Assembly: GCF_001263355.1 (NCBI RefSeq)
Contig: NZ_LGYO01000027.1
Location: 1-64,000 of the forward strand
Direction: 5' to 3'
Origin: Acetobacterium bakii
GTDB lineage: Bacteria; Bacillota; Clostridia; Eubacteriales; Eubacteriaceae
DNA: 64,000 bases
This document shows positions 1-9,002 of this stretch, in pieces (positions within the stretch are counted from its first letter, which is position 1; each line of letters begins with the position of its first letter). The notes under the pieces are model-generated. The model worked only from the letters and a program-made list of their open reading frames with translations. It was not told the origin of the DNA and did not search any database. Position numbers and translations under genes: made by a program.

Positions 1-546
1 GGCTAACTTATTTTTAATATTGGGAAGGCCAAAGCTTACAAAAAGATCCATCAGAGCATCCCAGTAAGGGGGATAGCAATCGCTGCCCTTGGATACGAAG
101 GGCTCCTGGTCTTCGAATTTAATTTTCAGATCCCAGCCAAACTCGTGAGAGCAATCCGTATTTATATAATCATGCTTCCAGTCAAAAACATAAAGTGCGT
201 AAAAAGATTTAAGAAATCGAGCCCATTGTTCCTGATCCAGATAAAGTTCCGGAAGATCGGGATAATAACAGAGAAAGGGTCCCTCCACAGTAGCTCCGGC
301 AGCGGTTTTATAAAAGTTTATTGTCTGGCTGACCGTGTCTTTTTTATAAGTATTTACGTAGATGCGGATAGTAGATTTTTCTAATAGGGTCGTGTCACCC
401 CCAAAGTTTGTTTCACAGCTGTTGCAATAATAGCATAAAGCCTTTTCCTGAGTTGCTTTTATAGTCGATTCATCATTTGAAGATTTAATATCAGAAACAG
501 CAGTGGTATTTTTGCAACCACATTTAGGGCAAATTATTGGGGCCAT
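1..546 (-). CDS. Partial zinc-ribbon protein of unknown function (C-terminus outside window)
   Basis: An open frame on the minus strand starts at ATG 546-544 and stays open to base 1, giving 182 codons without a stop, so the C-terminus lies outside the window. A strong AAGGAGG lies about 5 bases before the ATG. The N-terminus has CPKCGC at residues 6-11 and CYYCNSC near residues 37-43, a four-cysteine pattern expected of a zinc ribbon. The rest is rich in Tyr, Trp and Phe and was not recognised. The gene diverges from the lipase gene to its right. The frame is well supported; the function is not. Confidence 0.7.
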   Translation of the reverse strand, partial: MAPIICPKCGCKNTTAVSDIKSSNDESTIKATQEKALCYYCNSCETNFGGDTTLLEKSTIRIYVNTYKKDTVSQTINFYKTAAGATVEGPFLCYYPDLPELYLDQEQWARFLKSFYALYVFDWKHDYINTDCSHEFGWDLKIKFEDQEPFVSKGSDCYPPYWDALMDLFVSFGLPNIKNKLA

Positions 547-684
547 TCAATCCTCCTTGATTGGTATAATACATTAATCGTTAGAAAATTATATCATAGA
601 TAATGTTTTAGGTTTGGAATTTTTAACGGACGGATCATCAATCATTCTTTTTTCTATTTATTGCAGCATTTTTAGGAAAATTTC

Positions 685-714
685 TTGACGGTATGAAAAA
701 CAGTGCATTATAAT
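685..714 (+). promoter_or_regulatory. Sigma-A type promoter of the lipase gene
   Basis: TTGACG (685-690) is separated by 18 bases from a perfect TATAAT (709-714). The start codon at 750 follows a GAGGAGG site. Confidence 0.6.
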
Positions 715-749
715 GTGGCCATACAATTAAAAGTATCGAGGAGGAAATC

Positions 750-1595
750 ATGAACTCATTATCTGATGCCAATGGCTTTAATAATCAGGACGCAATTTTA
801 CTTTCGGCTTTTTCCTATCAAACGTATCCATTTTTTGATAAAAAAGAGCTTATTTTGCCTGAAGCCTATGCGCTTAGCCATACCATTTACGGAATGGTGG
901 GAGTAACAGAAAAAATCGAGGAATGCTTTGGTTTTATAGCAGAATCAGAGGAGCGCATTGTTCTGGCTTTTCGGGGCTCCGATTCAACGCCTAATCTCGA
1001 TTCCGACTTGGATCTCTTTCAGATTTCATTTCCCTACGTTGAAAATGCCGGGAAGACCCATCGGGGGATTACCAGAATTTACGAATCCCTCAGAAGCAAT
1101 CTGATTGAAGCTATTTTAAAAGCAACTCCGAATAAAGCTTTATTTATCACTGGTCATAGTCTTGGGGCTGATCTTGCAATAATGGCGGGGCTGGATATCG
1201 CTGTAAACACAGCCGTTAAAAATCCTTATGTTTATACCTACGCAGCGGGTCGCCCCGGTGACCCGGATTTTATTCAAAACTATAATGAGCATGTTGAAAA
1301 CAGCTTTCGAATTTTTAATGTCCACGATTTAATACCAACATTGCCTGCTGCAGAATATCCCCCACCATTCACGGAGGAAGGATTGGTATATGAACATGTC
1401 AGCATGCCGTTTCCTGTTGATTTTCAGTTGAACAATGTGTTTTTAAACCATCGCATTAATTGTTACTTTGAGAAATTAGGAGAGCTGGACACAGAGTACA
1501 TGACTGACTTGAGAATCAAAAATCCTGGTTTTTGTCCCGAAGCCATAAATCTTCAAGAATTAGCTATTTCTATGCTGAAGAATGTAACTTCGTAA
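750..1595 (+). CDS. Class 3 lipase (alpha/beta hydrolase)
   Basis: The 281-residue product looks like a fungal-type class 3 lipase. The nucleophile elbow GHSLG is near residues 134-138, inside the strand-turn-helix context LFITGHSLGADLAI. Candidate acid and base are the Asp in HDLIPTLP (about 195) and the His in LNHRIN (about 233). Upstream residues LAFRGSD match the family oxyanion-strand motif. There is no signal peptide, so the enzyme is probably cytoplasmic. The gene stands alone, with its own promoter at 685-714, a GAGGAGG ribosome binding site and a strong terminator at 1681. The natural substrate cannot be told from sequence. Family assignment is confident; physiological role is unknown. 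Confidence 0.85.
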   Translation: MNSLSDANGFNNQDAILLSAFSYQTYPFFDKKELILPEAYALSHTIYGMVGVTEKIEECFGFIAESEERIVLAFRGSDSTPNLDSDLDLFQISFPYVENAGKTHRGITRIYESLRSNLIEAILKATPNKALFITGHSLGADLAIMAGLDIAVNTAVKNPYVYTYAAGRPGDPDFIQNYNEHVENSFRIFNVHDLIPTLPAAEYPPPFTEEGLVYEHVSMPFPVDFQLNNVFLNHRINCYFEKLGELDTEYMTDLRIKNPGFCPEAINLQELAISMLKNVTS

Positions 1596-1680
1596 AATTA
1601 AAATTGAAAATGCGCCTGCTGCTTGGGATGATATGCTTTTCTGAAATTCAACCAGTTTTATCATATTGTTAGACAAATAA

Positions 1681-1716
1681 AAAGAATCTGTCAGATTTTA
1701 TACTGACAGATTCTTT
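1681..1716. terminator. Bidirectional terminator between lipase and opuC genes
   Basis: A perfect 14-bp stem (AAAGAATCTGTCAG, 1681-1694, with its complement at 1703-1716) has an 8-base loop. It is flanked by A-runs on the left and T-runs on the right, so it can stop transcription from both converging genes. Confidence 0.8.
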
Positions 1717-1799
1717 TTAGATTGACATAAAACAAACTTATGGTTTTAATCAATTTTCACGATATCCTTAGCTAACAAGCTATGAAAAACTCATGATTT

Positions 1800-2714
1800 T
1801 TACTTTGAGATTAATCCTTTTTCCAGTAAAAATTCATGGGCGACATCTTCAGGGGTTCGACCATTAACATCGACTTCGTAGGTAAGGTTGGTCATGATTT
1901 CATCTGTAAAAGCCCCACCCAGAGTATTTAAAACTTCTTCCAGATTCGGGGCAATGGTGCTAAATCGTTCGAAAAGATCATTTCTTACGAGTAATGCATC
2001 ATTGTATTCAGGAAAAAATTGTCGATCGTCTTCTAAGATGACCAAACCTGCTTTTTTATTTAAACCGTCGGTTGTATAAACCATGGTCACATCAATATTT
2101 TTATTTTCAATCGCAGAATATTTTAAAGCAATATCGATGGGTTTGGATTCTTTGAAGTTAAGACCATAGAATTCTATGAATGGTGTATATTTCATGCTGC
2201 CTTCTTCGGTATAGAAACCATGTTCAGCTCCGAAAATAAGCTGATCTGAAACAGCTGCCAAATCACTGACTGTTTTTAAATTATATTTTTCTGCGGTTTC
2301 AGGTAAAACACCAATCGCATAGGTATTTTCAGAACCTAGTTTATCCATCAAGTGAACGCCTTTTTCTTCGGTCGCAATTTTATTCGAATAGTCATAAATG
2401 GTCGATCCGACCGGAACGTCGCTGATATCTAATTTTAAATAGGTTGTTAAAAGTGTGCCATCGTAGGCATTCATCATATCAGCACCACCGCTTACCAATT
2501 CGTTGAAACTGTTAACATCCGACATTTCATCCCGTATATCCACGGTTGCATCGGTGTGGTCTTCGACAACAAGTTTTGCCATTTGATGAACGATTTTCAT
2601 TTCAGAAAATGTACCGTCATAAATGATGATTGATTCTTCATCATTTCCTGAACTGCATCCTGCAAAAGAAACAGCTAACATCATTACAACTAATAAACTT
2701 ATAAATTTTTTCAT
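1800..2714 (-). CDS. opuCC: Osmoprotectant ABC transporter substrate-binding lipoprotein (OpuCC/OsmF-like)
   Basis: The 304-residue product starts with a lipoprotein signal peptide; the lipobox SFAGC puts the lipidated cysteine at residue 20. The mature part resembles the OpuAC-type substrate-binding domain for glycine betaine, choline or carnitine, for example SDLAAVSDQLIFGAEHGFY and the C-terminal LTYEVDVNGRTPEDVAHEFL. It would sit outside the membrane and pass ligand to the two permeases encoded upstream. It is the last gene of a four-gene minus-strand operon (ATPase, permease, permease, binding protein). The ligand is inferred from the family; residues of the quaternary amine pocket were not checked. 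The gene ends close to the terminator at 1681-1716. Confidence 0.9.
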   Translation of the reverse strand: MKKFISLLVVMMLAVSFAGCSSGNDEESIIIYDGTFSEMKIVHQMAKLVVEDHTDATVDIRDEMSDVNSFNELVSGGADMMNAYDGTLLTTYLKLDISDVPVGSTIYDYSNKIATEEKGVHLMDKLGSENTYAIGVLPETAEKYNLKTVSDLAAVSDQLIFGAEHGFYTEEGSMKYTPFIEFYGLNFKESKPIDIALKYSAIENKNIDVTMVYTTDGLNKKAGLVILEDDRQFFPEYNDALLVRNDLFERFSTIAPNLEEVLNTLGGAFTDEIMTNLTYEVDVNGRTPEDVAHEFLLEKGLISK

Positions 2715-2742
2715 ATTATTTTCCTTTCAATTTTCGAAAATT

Positions 2743-3339
2743 CTAATTCGATGTACGTTTTACTAAACGATTGTTAATCCAGATCATTAAGAAATCAAAG
2801 AATATGGCCATGATCATCAGGGCCAATGTGCCAAAAAGTATTAATTTCATATTCTGGGTTCGAATCCCCTGGTTAATAATTGATCCCAGACCGCCGCCGC
2901 CCACAGAAGTTGCAAAAACAGCCACGCCTATGGTGGTGACCGTAGCGATACGAATGCCGGTGAAAATCATCGGAAATGCCAAAGGAATTTCCACTGAAAT
3001 CAGGCGATCAAATTTTGTTAAGCCCATTCCTTTGCCAGCTTCTTTAATGCCGCTGTCAACATTTTCCAAACCAATGAAGGTGTTATGGACAATGGGCAGG
3101 AGGGAGTAGAGCACCAGTCCGGTAATTACAGTAACCTTACCTGCTCCAAAAATGACCATGATCAGCCCAAGCAAAGCCAAGGCCGGAATCGTCTGTAATA
3201 TTTCAACAACCCACAAAACTATTTTGCGCAGTGGTTTATTTAAATAGGCAAGAACACCCAAGGGTAATCCAACCACCACTGAAAATAGCACCGACAAAAA
3301 AACCAGATAAAGATGTTCAAGTATTATTGAAATATCCAT
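2743..3339 (-). CDS. opuCD: Osmoprotectant ABC transporter permease
   Basis: This 198-residue protein has about five or six hydrophobic segments and the ABC permease EAA loop (EAGKGMGLTKFDRLISVEIP, about residues 100-119), which docks on the ATPase. Its start codon overlaps the stop codon of the upstream permease by one base (TAATG), and an AAGGAG lies 8 bases before the ATG, which points to translational coupling. It forms the channel with the neighbouring permease. Which of the two is OpuCB or OpuCD is arbitrary here. Confidence 0.88.
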   Translation of the reverse strand: MDISIILEHLYLVFLSVLFSVVVGLPLGVLAYLNKPLRKIVLWVVEILQTIPALALLGLIMVIFGAGKVTVITGLVLYSLLPIVHNTFIGLENVDSGIKEAGKGMGLTKFDRLISVEIPLAFPMIFTGIRIATVTTIGVAVFATSVGGGGLGSIINQGIRTQNMKLILFGTLALMIMAIFFDFLMIWINNRLVKRTSN

Positions 3340-3971
3340 TATTTTAAACTCCTTAATCCTTTTGGAATAGCAAACCGTCTCAAAACATCAATTAATAAAC
3401 TGAGGACAATGGCCATAATAGCCGAAGGAATGGCTCCAACTAAAATCATCGCATTGTTATTTGAGGCGATACCAATATAGATAAATTCACCCAGTCCACC
3501 TAAGCCAATCATTGCCGCCAAAACCGACCAGCTGACAGTATAAATGGTGGACATCCGTAATCCGGTAATAATTGAAGGCGTCGCAAGCGGCAGCTCAACC
3601 TCTAAAAGTGTTTGAATCTGGGACATGCCGCAACCCTTAGCAGCTTCAATATATTCGGGTTTAACATCCATTAAGCCGGTATAGGTATTTTTCAGCACCG
3701 GAAAAATAGCATAAACAGCCAAGGCAATAATGACAGTTGCCGGAACCATGCCTAAGTAAAGAAAGAGGACACCGACAAAAACAATACCTGGAATTGTCTG
3801 GAAAATTGAAAGTAAAGGCATTATTATTTTTGCATACCGCGGAATTCGAGAAAGTAGAATGCCCAAAATCAAAGCAATGAAAAATCCGATGAGAACTGAA
3901 GAAAGAACATAAAATAAATGGATTTGAATGGCATCAATCAGCCGTTCACCATAGGTGTCAAAAAAACTCAT
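3339..3971 (-). CDS. opuCB: Osmoprotectant ABC transporter permease
   Basis: A 210-residue integral membrane protein with an EAA loop (EAAKGCGMSQIQTLLEVELP) and repeated hydrophobic segments. I place the start at ATG 3971 (MSFFDTYG) because GGGGAGA sits just before it, and because the ATG then overlaps the ATPase stop codon as ATGA, a common coupling arrangement. An in-frame ATG 15 bases upstream lies inside the ribosome binding site. With the second permease it builds the transmembrane channel for osmoprotectant uptake. Confidence 0.88.
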   Translation of the reverse strand: MSFFDTYGERLIDAIQIHLFYVLSSVLIGFFIALILGILLSRIPRYAKIIMPLLSIFQTIPGIVFVGVLFLYLGMVPATVIIALAVYAIFPVLKNTYTGLMDVKPEYIEAAKGCGMSQIQTLLEVELPLATPSIITGLRMSTIYTVSWSVLAAMIGLGGLGEFIYIGIASNNNAMILVGAIPSAIMAIVLSLLIDVLRRFAIPKGLRSLK

Positions 3972-5089
3972 TGCATATCTCCCCATAAGGTGTCGGCCAT
4001 AGCGGTAGCCATACTTGTCTTAGAAATTATTCCGGCAATGGTCTTGTTGTCTTCTAAAACAACAACATAATTGTCTCCGGTGTTGTAGAGCTTATCAAAA
4101 GATTCTTTGGCATTCTCTGAAATACTGGAAGTAATATTATCATAGGGGGTAATGTCACCAATGCTGCCAGAAGATTTGCCATGTTTTTTAATATCTCTGA
4201 TGGTTACAATCCCGGCAAAGGTATCGTCATCGTTCTTTATTAAAAGCGAATCAATGTGTTGTCGTGCCATTAAATCTGTGCATTCTCGGATACTTCGTTT
4301 CTTATAGACGCTAAAGAATTTTGTTTTCATGAAATCTGCAGCAGTCAAATCCGAAGAATCGGCACTTGACGATGATTTCCGCATAAAATCACGAATTAAA
4401 GCACTGGCTGGATGTGCAAGCATTTCATCGGGAGTGGCCATTTGAACAATTTCGCCTTTTTCCATAAAAATAATCTTATCGGCTAGATCCAGTGCTTCGT
4501 TCATATCATGAGTTACGAAAACAATGGTTTTCTTGAGTTTTTTATGCAGCTTGACAATCTCATCCTGTAAAATACTTCGGGTCATGGGATCCAGGGCACC
4601 AAATGGTTCATCCATTAGGACAATTGGAGGAGAAGCCGCCAAGGCCCGGAGCACACCAATACGCTGCTGCTGTCCGCCTGAAAGTTCGGAAGGGTATTTA
4701 TGAGCATATTCTTCATAGGACATGCCGACCATTTCCATCAGTTCCTGGGTAATTTCTTTTATTTTACTTTTAGGATATTTGAGCCGCTTTGGCACAATGC
4801 CAATATTTTGCTCAATGGTCATATTCGGGAATAGTCCAATTTGCTGAATCACGTATCCAATTTTTCGCCTGAGTTTAACGGGGTTAACTTCTGAAATATC
4901 CTGGCCATCAACAAAAATTTTCCCTTTGTCTGGGGTGATCAGTCGGTTAATGGATTTAAGGGTGGTGGTTTTACCACAGCCGCTGGGACCAATAAGGACA
5001 ACAAACTCACCTGGTTCAATGTTAAAACTGAGATTGTCAAGGATGACAGTATCGCCGTATTTTTTTCTTACGTTTTCAAAACGTATCAT
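3968..5089 (-). CDS. opuCA: Osmoprotectant ABC transporter ATPase with CBS domains
   Basis: The 373-residue ATPase has Walker A GPSGCGKTT (34-42), signature LSGGQQQR (136-143) and Walker B IVLMDEP (156-162). A C-terminal pair of CBS domains covers roughly residues 254-373. In OpuA/OpuC ATPases, CBS domains sense ionic strength or bind cyclic di-AMP, so gating by osmotic state is likely here, though inferred. It is the first gene of the operon, with an AGAGGT site before ATG 5089 and a promoter at 5311-5339. The leader of about 215 bases contains an inverted repeat. Confidence 0.92.
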   Translation of the reverse strand: MIRFENVRKKYGDTVILDNLSFNIEPGEFVVLIGPSGCGKTTTLKSINRLITPDKGKIFVDGQDISEVNPVKLRRKIGYVIQQIGLFPNMTIEQNIGIVPKRLKYPKSKIKEITQELMEMVGMSYEEYAHKYPSELSGGQQQRIGVLRALAASPPIVLMDEPFGALDPMTRSILQDEIVKLHKKLKKTIVFVTHDMNEALDLADKIIFMEKGEIVQMATPDEMLAHPASALIRDFMRKSSSSADSSDLTAADFMKTKFFSVYKKRSIRECTDLMARQHIDSLLIKNDDDTFAGIVTIRDIKKHGKSSGSIGDITPYDNITSSISENAKESFDKLYNTGDNYVVVLEDNKTIAGIISKTSMATAMADTLWGDMQ

Positions 5090-5172
5090 GCATAGTACCT
5101 CTCTTAATTATTGATTATCGGTTTATCGTTTCTTATATAAAACATTGATTTCTCTAAAAAAGCTAATAAAAA

Positions 5173-5260
5173 AAAACAATCATACCCTTTTGTTTGCAGG
5201 ACTTGATAAAATCGCTTAATGAATTTTATCTCATCTAACAACGTTGGTACGATTGTTTTA
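5173..5260 (-). promoter_or_regulatory. Structured leader of the opuC operon
   Basis: Read on the minus strand, the outer arms (5247-5260 and 5173-5186) pair over 14 bases with one mismatch. An inner stem of 8 bp (GATAAAAT at 5223-5230 read on the minus strand, with 5205-5212) lies inside. The distal outer arm runs directly into a T-rich tract, as an attenuator would. It lies between the promoter and opuCA, so it is transcribed. I do not recognise a known riboswitch. Confidence 0.4.
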
Positions 5261-5310
5261 TTATTTAATTGTTAACAAATTTAGGCCGATTTAATGGTTG
5301 TTACTTAATA

Positions 5311-5339
5311 ATCATAACTGATAACCTGTGATATGTCAA
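5311..5339 (-). promoter_or_regulatory. Promoter of the opuC operon
   Basis: On the minus strand TTGACA (5339-5334) is followed after exactly 17 bases by TATGAT (5316-5311). This is a near-consensus sigma-A promoter pointing at opuCA, with the start expected near 5304. Confidence 0.7.
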
Positions 5340-5455
5340 ATTTTTCGAAGAATCAGTTAAAATATACTGGACAGAGGCAGAAAATTATGCTAAAATGATT
5401 TGCCTAAAAATCAATGAAGAAATTGACTCAATTATCTGGAATATAAATCAAAAGT

Positions 5456-6481
5456 TTAATTGTCGATAATGGTTTTCATGGTTTTCACAACCAGATCGAT
5501 GTCGTCAACGGATACGCCGTAATTGGTGACAAATCGGTACTCACCATCCTCCTGGCCGTTTATTCGAATCATTTTATTTTTCAGTCCTTCGATAAGAGCA
5601 GCTTCACTTATGACTGATTCCGGCAGGGTGAAAAATACCATATTGATTGCCAAACGATTGCGATTTACCTGGCATGATTCTATTTCTTCAAGGCGATCAG
5701 CCAGATAATGGGCATTTTTATGATCATCTTCCAGGCGGGATACCATTTCAGTCAAAGCAAGGATTCCGGCGGCGGCAAGAATTCCGGCCTGTCGAAGCCC
5801 GCCGCCCATTAATTTCCGGTTTTTCCGGGCTTTGCGGATAAAATCCCTAGTGCCGATTAGCATCGAGCCAACCGGTGCACATAAACCTTTGGAAAGGCAG
5901 ACATTCACAGAGTCGCCACAGGCCGCGATTTCCTTTATATCCGCACTAATGGCAATACTCGCATTGAAAATCCGGGCACCATCAATGTGCACCGGAACAT
6001 GCCTGGACTGGGCAAGCTGGTATACGGCTTGCATGTCTGCCAATGAAACAACTGCCCCGGATGATTGGGCATTTTCCATACAGAGCAGTCCGGTGGCAGG
6101 GAAGTGGATATCGTCGCCGCGTATCATCCGCTTGAGTTTTTCAATGTCGATATGCCCAGAATTGGTTGGAAACGTCCGGGTTTGAACACCGGAGAGCACC
6201 GCCGCTGCACCAACTTCGTGCATCAGAATATGGCAGTCATCGCCCAGTAAAATTTCGTCACCACGCTGGGTGTGAGTCATAATAGCTAATTGGTTGCCGA
6301 AGGTTCCGGAGGGCACAAAAAGCGCCGCTTCCTTACCAAAAAGTTCACTCGTTAATTTTTCCAATTGGTTTACTGTCGGGTCGTCACCGTAGACATCATC
6401 GCCTACGACTGCATGAGCCATCGCCTGACGCATGGCTTCTGTTGGCTGGGTTACTGTATCACTTCTAAGGTCTATCCACAT
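5456..6481 (-). CDS. ltaE: Low-specificity L-threonine aldolase (PLP enzyme)
   Basis: The 341-residue protein begins with the family hallmark [11 protein letters not shown]. The PLP lysine is Lys198 in [14 protein letters not shown], and the cofactor-binding Asp lies in HIDGAR (165-170). Beta-eliminating lyases of this fold cleave L-threonine or L-allo-threonine to glycine and acetaldehyde. In an acetogen this would connect threonine with glycine and C1 metabolism (inference). An AAGGAG lies about 10 bases before the ATG. The gene is monocistronic between the opuC promoter region and the esterase gene. Confidence 0.9.
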   Translation of the reverse strand: MWIDLRSDTVTQPTEAMRQAMAHAVVGDDVYGDDPTVNQLEKLTSELFGKEAALFVPSGTFGNQLAIMTHTQRGDEILLGDDCHILMHEVGAAAVLSGVQTRTFPTNSGHIDIEKLKRMIRGDDIHFPATGLLCMENAQSSGAVVSLADMQAVYQLAQSRHVPVHIDGARIFNASIAISADIKEIAACGDSVNVCLSKGLCAPVGSMLIGTRDFIRKARKNRKLMGGGLRQAGILAAAGILALTEMVSRLEDDHKNAHYLADRLEEIESCQVNRNRLAINMVFFTLPESVISEAALIEGLKNKMIRINGQEDGEYRFVTNYGVSVDDIDLVVKTMKTIIDN

Positions 6482-6591
6482 TTATTAAATCTCCTTTTAA
6501 ATATTATTGATTTCTAAAAAATCATACGATGTTTTTTAAAATTATGCAATGCAGTACCGAAAATGAGTATCCATTTAAAAATACCTGGAAT

Positions 6592-7524
6592 TCAGGAAAA
6601 AGCTTCTCTAAGTGCTTTTATCCGGGCGTTTACAGCCTTTATGACAACACCTTTTTTGAGATTAATATCAAAACCGTGAAAAGTACCTTTTATATAATTC
6701 AGTTTAACATTGGCACCATGATCCATGAGTTTTTGGGCGTAGGCAATGCCCTCATCTCTAAGGCAATCGAATTCTTCCACTTCTACATAGGCATCAGGTA
6801 AATTTTCAAATGAAGGATTGCTCATGGGTGAAACATATTTCATGGTTTTCGGATCGGTATTTTTTAAATAGTAATTCCACATTTGTTTATTCAGGTTTGC
6901 GTTCCAACCCGGGGTGTTATCAAAGCTTTTAATGGATGCTGTTTTTTGTGCGGCATCTGTTACCGGATAAATCAGCATTTGAAAACAGATTTTTGGGCCT
7001 TTTCGGTCCCTTGTCATTTGGGTTACCGCTGCTGCAAGTGCTCCGCCGGCACTGTCGCCGCCAACCGCTATTTTATTGGGATCGATTCCCAAATCCTTTG
7101 AATGCTTAAAAACCCATTCCAGACTGCTGTAACTGTCTTCTAATAGTACGTTTGAAGGGTATTTCGGTGCCAGACGATAATGGACAAATACGATTTTACA
7201 AGCGGATTCGGTGGCATATTTACAGACTTTTTTGTGCATGTATCCAAAATCTCTGAAAACAAAGGCACCGCCATGGAAATATAAAAGGCAAGGTTTGGTA
7301 TCGATGCAGTTCTGAGGTTCATAAATGGTCAGATAGAATTTACCGCCATCTGCGCCTGATATTTTTAGTTTTCTTTTATTTATTGACAGTCTGGTAAGGG
7401 CAACACTGACTGTTCCCACGGCATTGATTACTTTTATAACAAATGGGGTTATGTTAAAGTTTGGAAAAGCCGCTTTTTCCATTCCAGCTAAATCTTTATG
7501 TAATCCATATTCTACATCATGCAT
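6592..7524 (-). CDS. Alpha/beta hydrolase, hormone-sensitive lipase family esterase
   Basis: A 310-residue cytoplasmic esterase. The oxyanion motif HGGAF is at residues 84-88 and the nucleophile motif GGDSAGG at 155-161 (Ser158). The acid is probably the Asp in EEFDCLRDEG and the base the His in GTFHGFD near the C-terminus. These are the defining motifs of the HSL (family IV) esterases, which hydrolyse short- to medium-chain esters. There is no signal peptide. The short gap to ltaE (about 110 bases) does not prove an operon. Substrate unknown. Confidence 0.85.
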   Translation of the reverse strand: MHDVEYGLHKDLAGMEKAAFPNFNITPFVIKVINAVGTVSVALTRLSINKRKLKISGADGGKFYLTIYEPQNCIDTKPCLLYFHGGAFVFRDFGYMHKKVCKYATESACKIVFVHYRLAPKYPSNVLLEDSYSSLEWVFKHSKDLGIDPNKIAVGGDSAGGALAAAVTQMTRDRKGPKICFQMLIYPVTDAAQKTASIKSFDNTPGWNANLNKQMWNYYLKNTDPKTMKYVSPMSNPSFENLPDAYVEVEEFDCLRDEGIAYAQKLMDHGANVKLNYIKGTFHGFDINLKKGVVIKAVNARIKALREAFS

Positions 7525-7844
7525 TGGTTAGTCCGGTACAATATTCACTCAAATAATCCATTGTGGTTTCCTTTCTTAATGATTGGCTGGAAAAAATTTA
7601 GGCAATGAAGGTATTTATGCTTCAACATCAATTGTTACTTGAATTCAATTCTGACATTATAATAACATGAAGCAGAAAAAACGATAAGCATTTTTTATAA
7701 AAAGCCATAGGATTTAGGATCTTTATTCAATAATTAAGCTAAAAACTAGAATTTATTGATATTCTTACTGCATATCATTTTTGAGCTCAATAATAAGTTT
7801 AATTCTAAAAAAAGTTCAAAGAAAATAAATCAATGAGGTGAAAT
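7525..7844. other. Intergenic region between divergent genes
   Basis: About 320 AT-rich bases lie between the divergent esterase and DUF1002 genes. Apart from a short TTGAGCTCAA palindrome near 7780 I see no convincing promoter, RNA or repeat. Confidence 0.4.
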
Positions 7845-8684
7845 ATGAAGAAGAGAGTAGTAACCGTTATGGCTGCACTTGTTTTATTAACGACCATGAT
7901 GACACCGGTATTTGCCGACTCAAAAAGTGCAAGTGTTGCCATTGGTGCCGATAATACCGAGTCACAATTAAAAACGATCTATGGATTTTTCGGCATTAAA
8001 AGAGGCGATGTGGAAGAAACCATCGTAACAAACGCTGATGAACGGGAATATTTAGATGGACTTGTTTCGCTTGATAAAATTGGAAGTCTTGCCTTATCCA
8101 GTGTTTACGTCCAGGAAAAAGATACCGGCGGCATTGACTTAAAAACCAATAATATTGACTGGGTAACCGATGACATGTATGAAGCGGCATTGCTCACCGC
8201 AGGAATCGAAAATGCCAAGGTCATTGTTGCAGCCTACACACCTGTTTCAGGAACAGGCGCCTTAACAGGGATATACAAAGCTTATGAGGCTGCTACCGGA
8301 ACTGTGTTGGATGAAGAAGCGAAAACAACGGCGGTTGAAGAAGTGGTGGTCACTGGAGAACTCCAGGATGCAATCGGGGATGATGCGGTTAATATCATTA
8401 ACAGCCTTAAAGGTGAGATAGCTCAAACAAAGACCATGTCGGACGATGAAATTCGTCAGCTCATTGAAGAAACAGCAACCAAGTATGATACGGTTTTAGA
8501 CAGTCAGCAGATCGAAGAAATTTTAGTTCTGGTGAATAAGTTCAATGAACTCAATATGGATCCGGATACATTTATAAAATTAGCCCAGGCAAGCCAGGGT
8601 TCGGTCGGTTTTTTTGCTAATGTACAAAGCTTTTTCCAGGATATTGAAGGCTTTTTCAGTGGTTTATTTGCTGGAGATAAATAA
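7845..8684 (+). CDS. Secreted DUF1002 family protein (YpuA-like)
   Basis: The 279-residue product has a classical signal peptide (MKKR, hydrophobic core, cleavage likely after PVFA at about residue 24). The mature part fits DUF1002: IGADNTESQLKTIYGFFGI near the start, and TGALTGIYKAYEAATG in the middle. Members are exported Firmicutes proteins of unknown role. The gene has GAGGTG 5 bases before the ATG, is monocistronic and ends at a strong terminator. The C-terminus (SFFQDIEGFFSGLF) is aromatic and amphipathic. Confidence 0.82.
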   Translation: MKKRVVTVMAALVLLTTMMTPVFADSKSASVAIGADNTESQLKTIYGFFGIKRGDVEETIVTNADEREYLDGLVSLDKIGSLALSSVYVQEKDTGGIDLKTNNIDWVTDDMYEAALLTAGIENAKVIVAAYTPVSGTGALTGIYKAYEAATGTVLDEEAKTTAVEEVVVTGELQDAIGDDAVNIINSLKGEIAQTKTMSDDEIRQLIEETATKYDTVLDSQQIEEILVLVNKFNELNMDPDTFIKLAQASQGSVGFFANVQSFFQDIEGFFSGLFAGDK

Positions 8685-8737
8685 GCTAAAATAATAAAAA
8701 AATATTATGATCTAAGATACAACAAAATACTAATAGG

Positions 8738-8779
8738 AAACCGGGATGATCCAAATGTGATCATCCCGGTTTTTTTGCT
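8738..8779 (+). terminator. Terminator after DUF1002 gene
   Basis: A perfect 14-bp stem (AAACCGGGATGATC, 8738-8751, with 8759-8772), a 7-base loop and a following T-run. Confidence 0.85.
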
Positions 8780-9002
8780 TGTATTAAATCAAAAAAATCT
8801 ACAATTGATTTTTGTTGAGTAATTGATATAGTTTCTATGCTTTTAGAGAGCAGTTCTTTCAAATGGCTATTGACATCGATCCATTGAAACGATATCATCG
8901 TATTTAAAGAAACTATCATTAATTTAGTTCGAAAATAAGGTAATGCTCTTAGTATTTTAAGACTGCGATATTATTAAATAGATTTACTGGAAGGATGACC
9001 TC

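Noticed and set aside
5173-5260. A ydaO-type c-di-AMP riboswitch upstream of opuC
   Set aside because: The ATCGCTTAAT-like string is on the wrong strand for the operon, and the element is far too short for that class.
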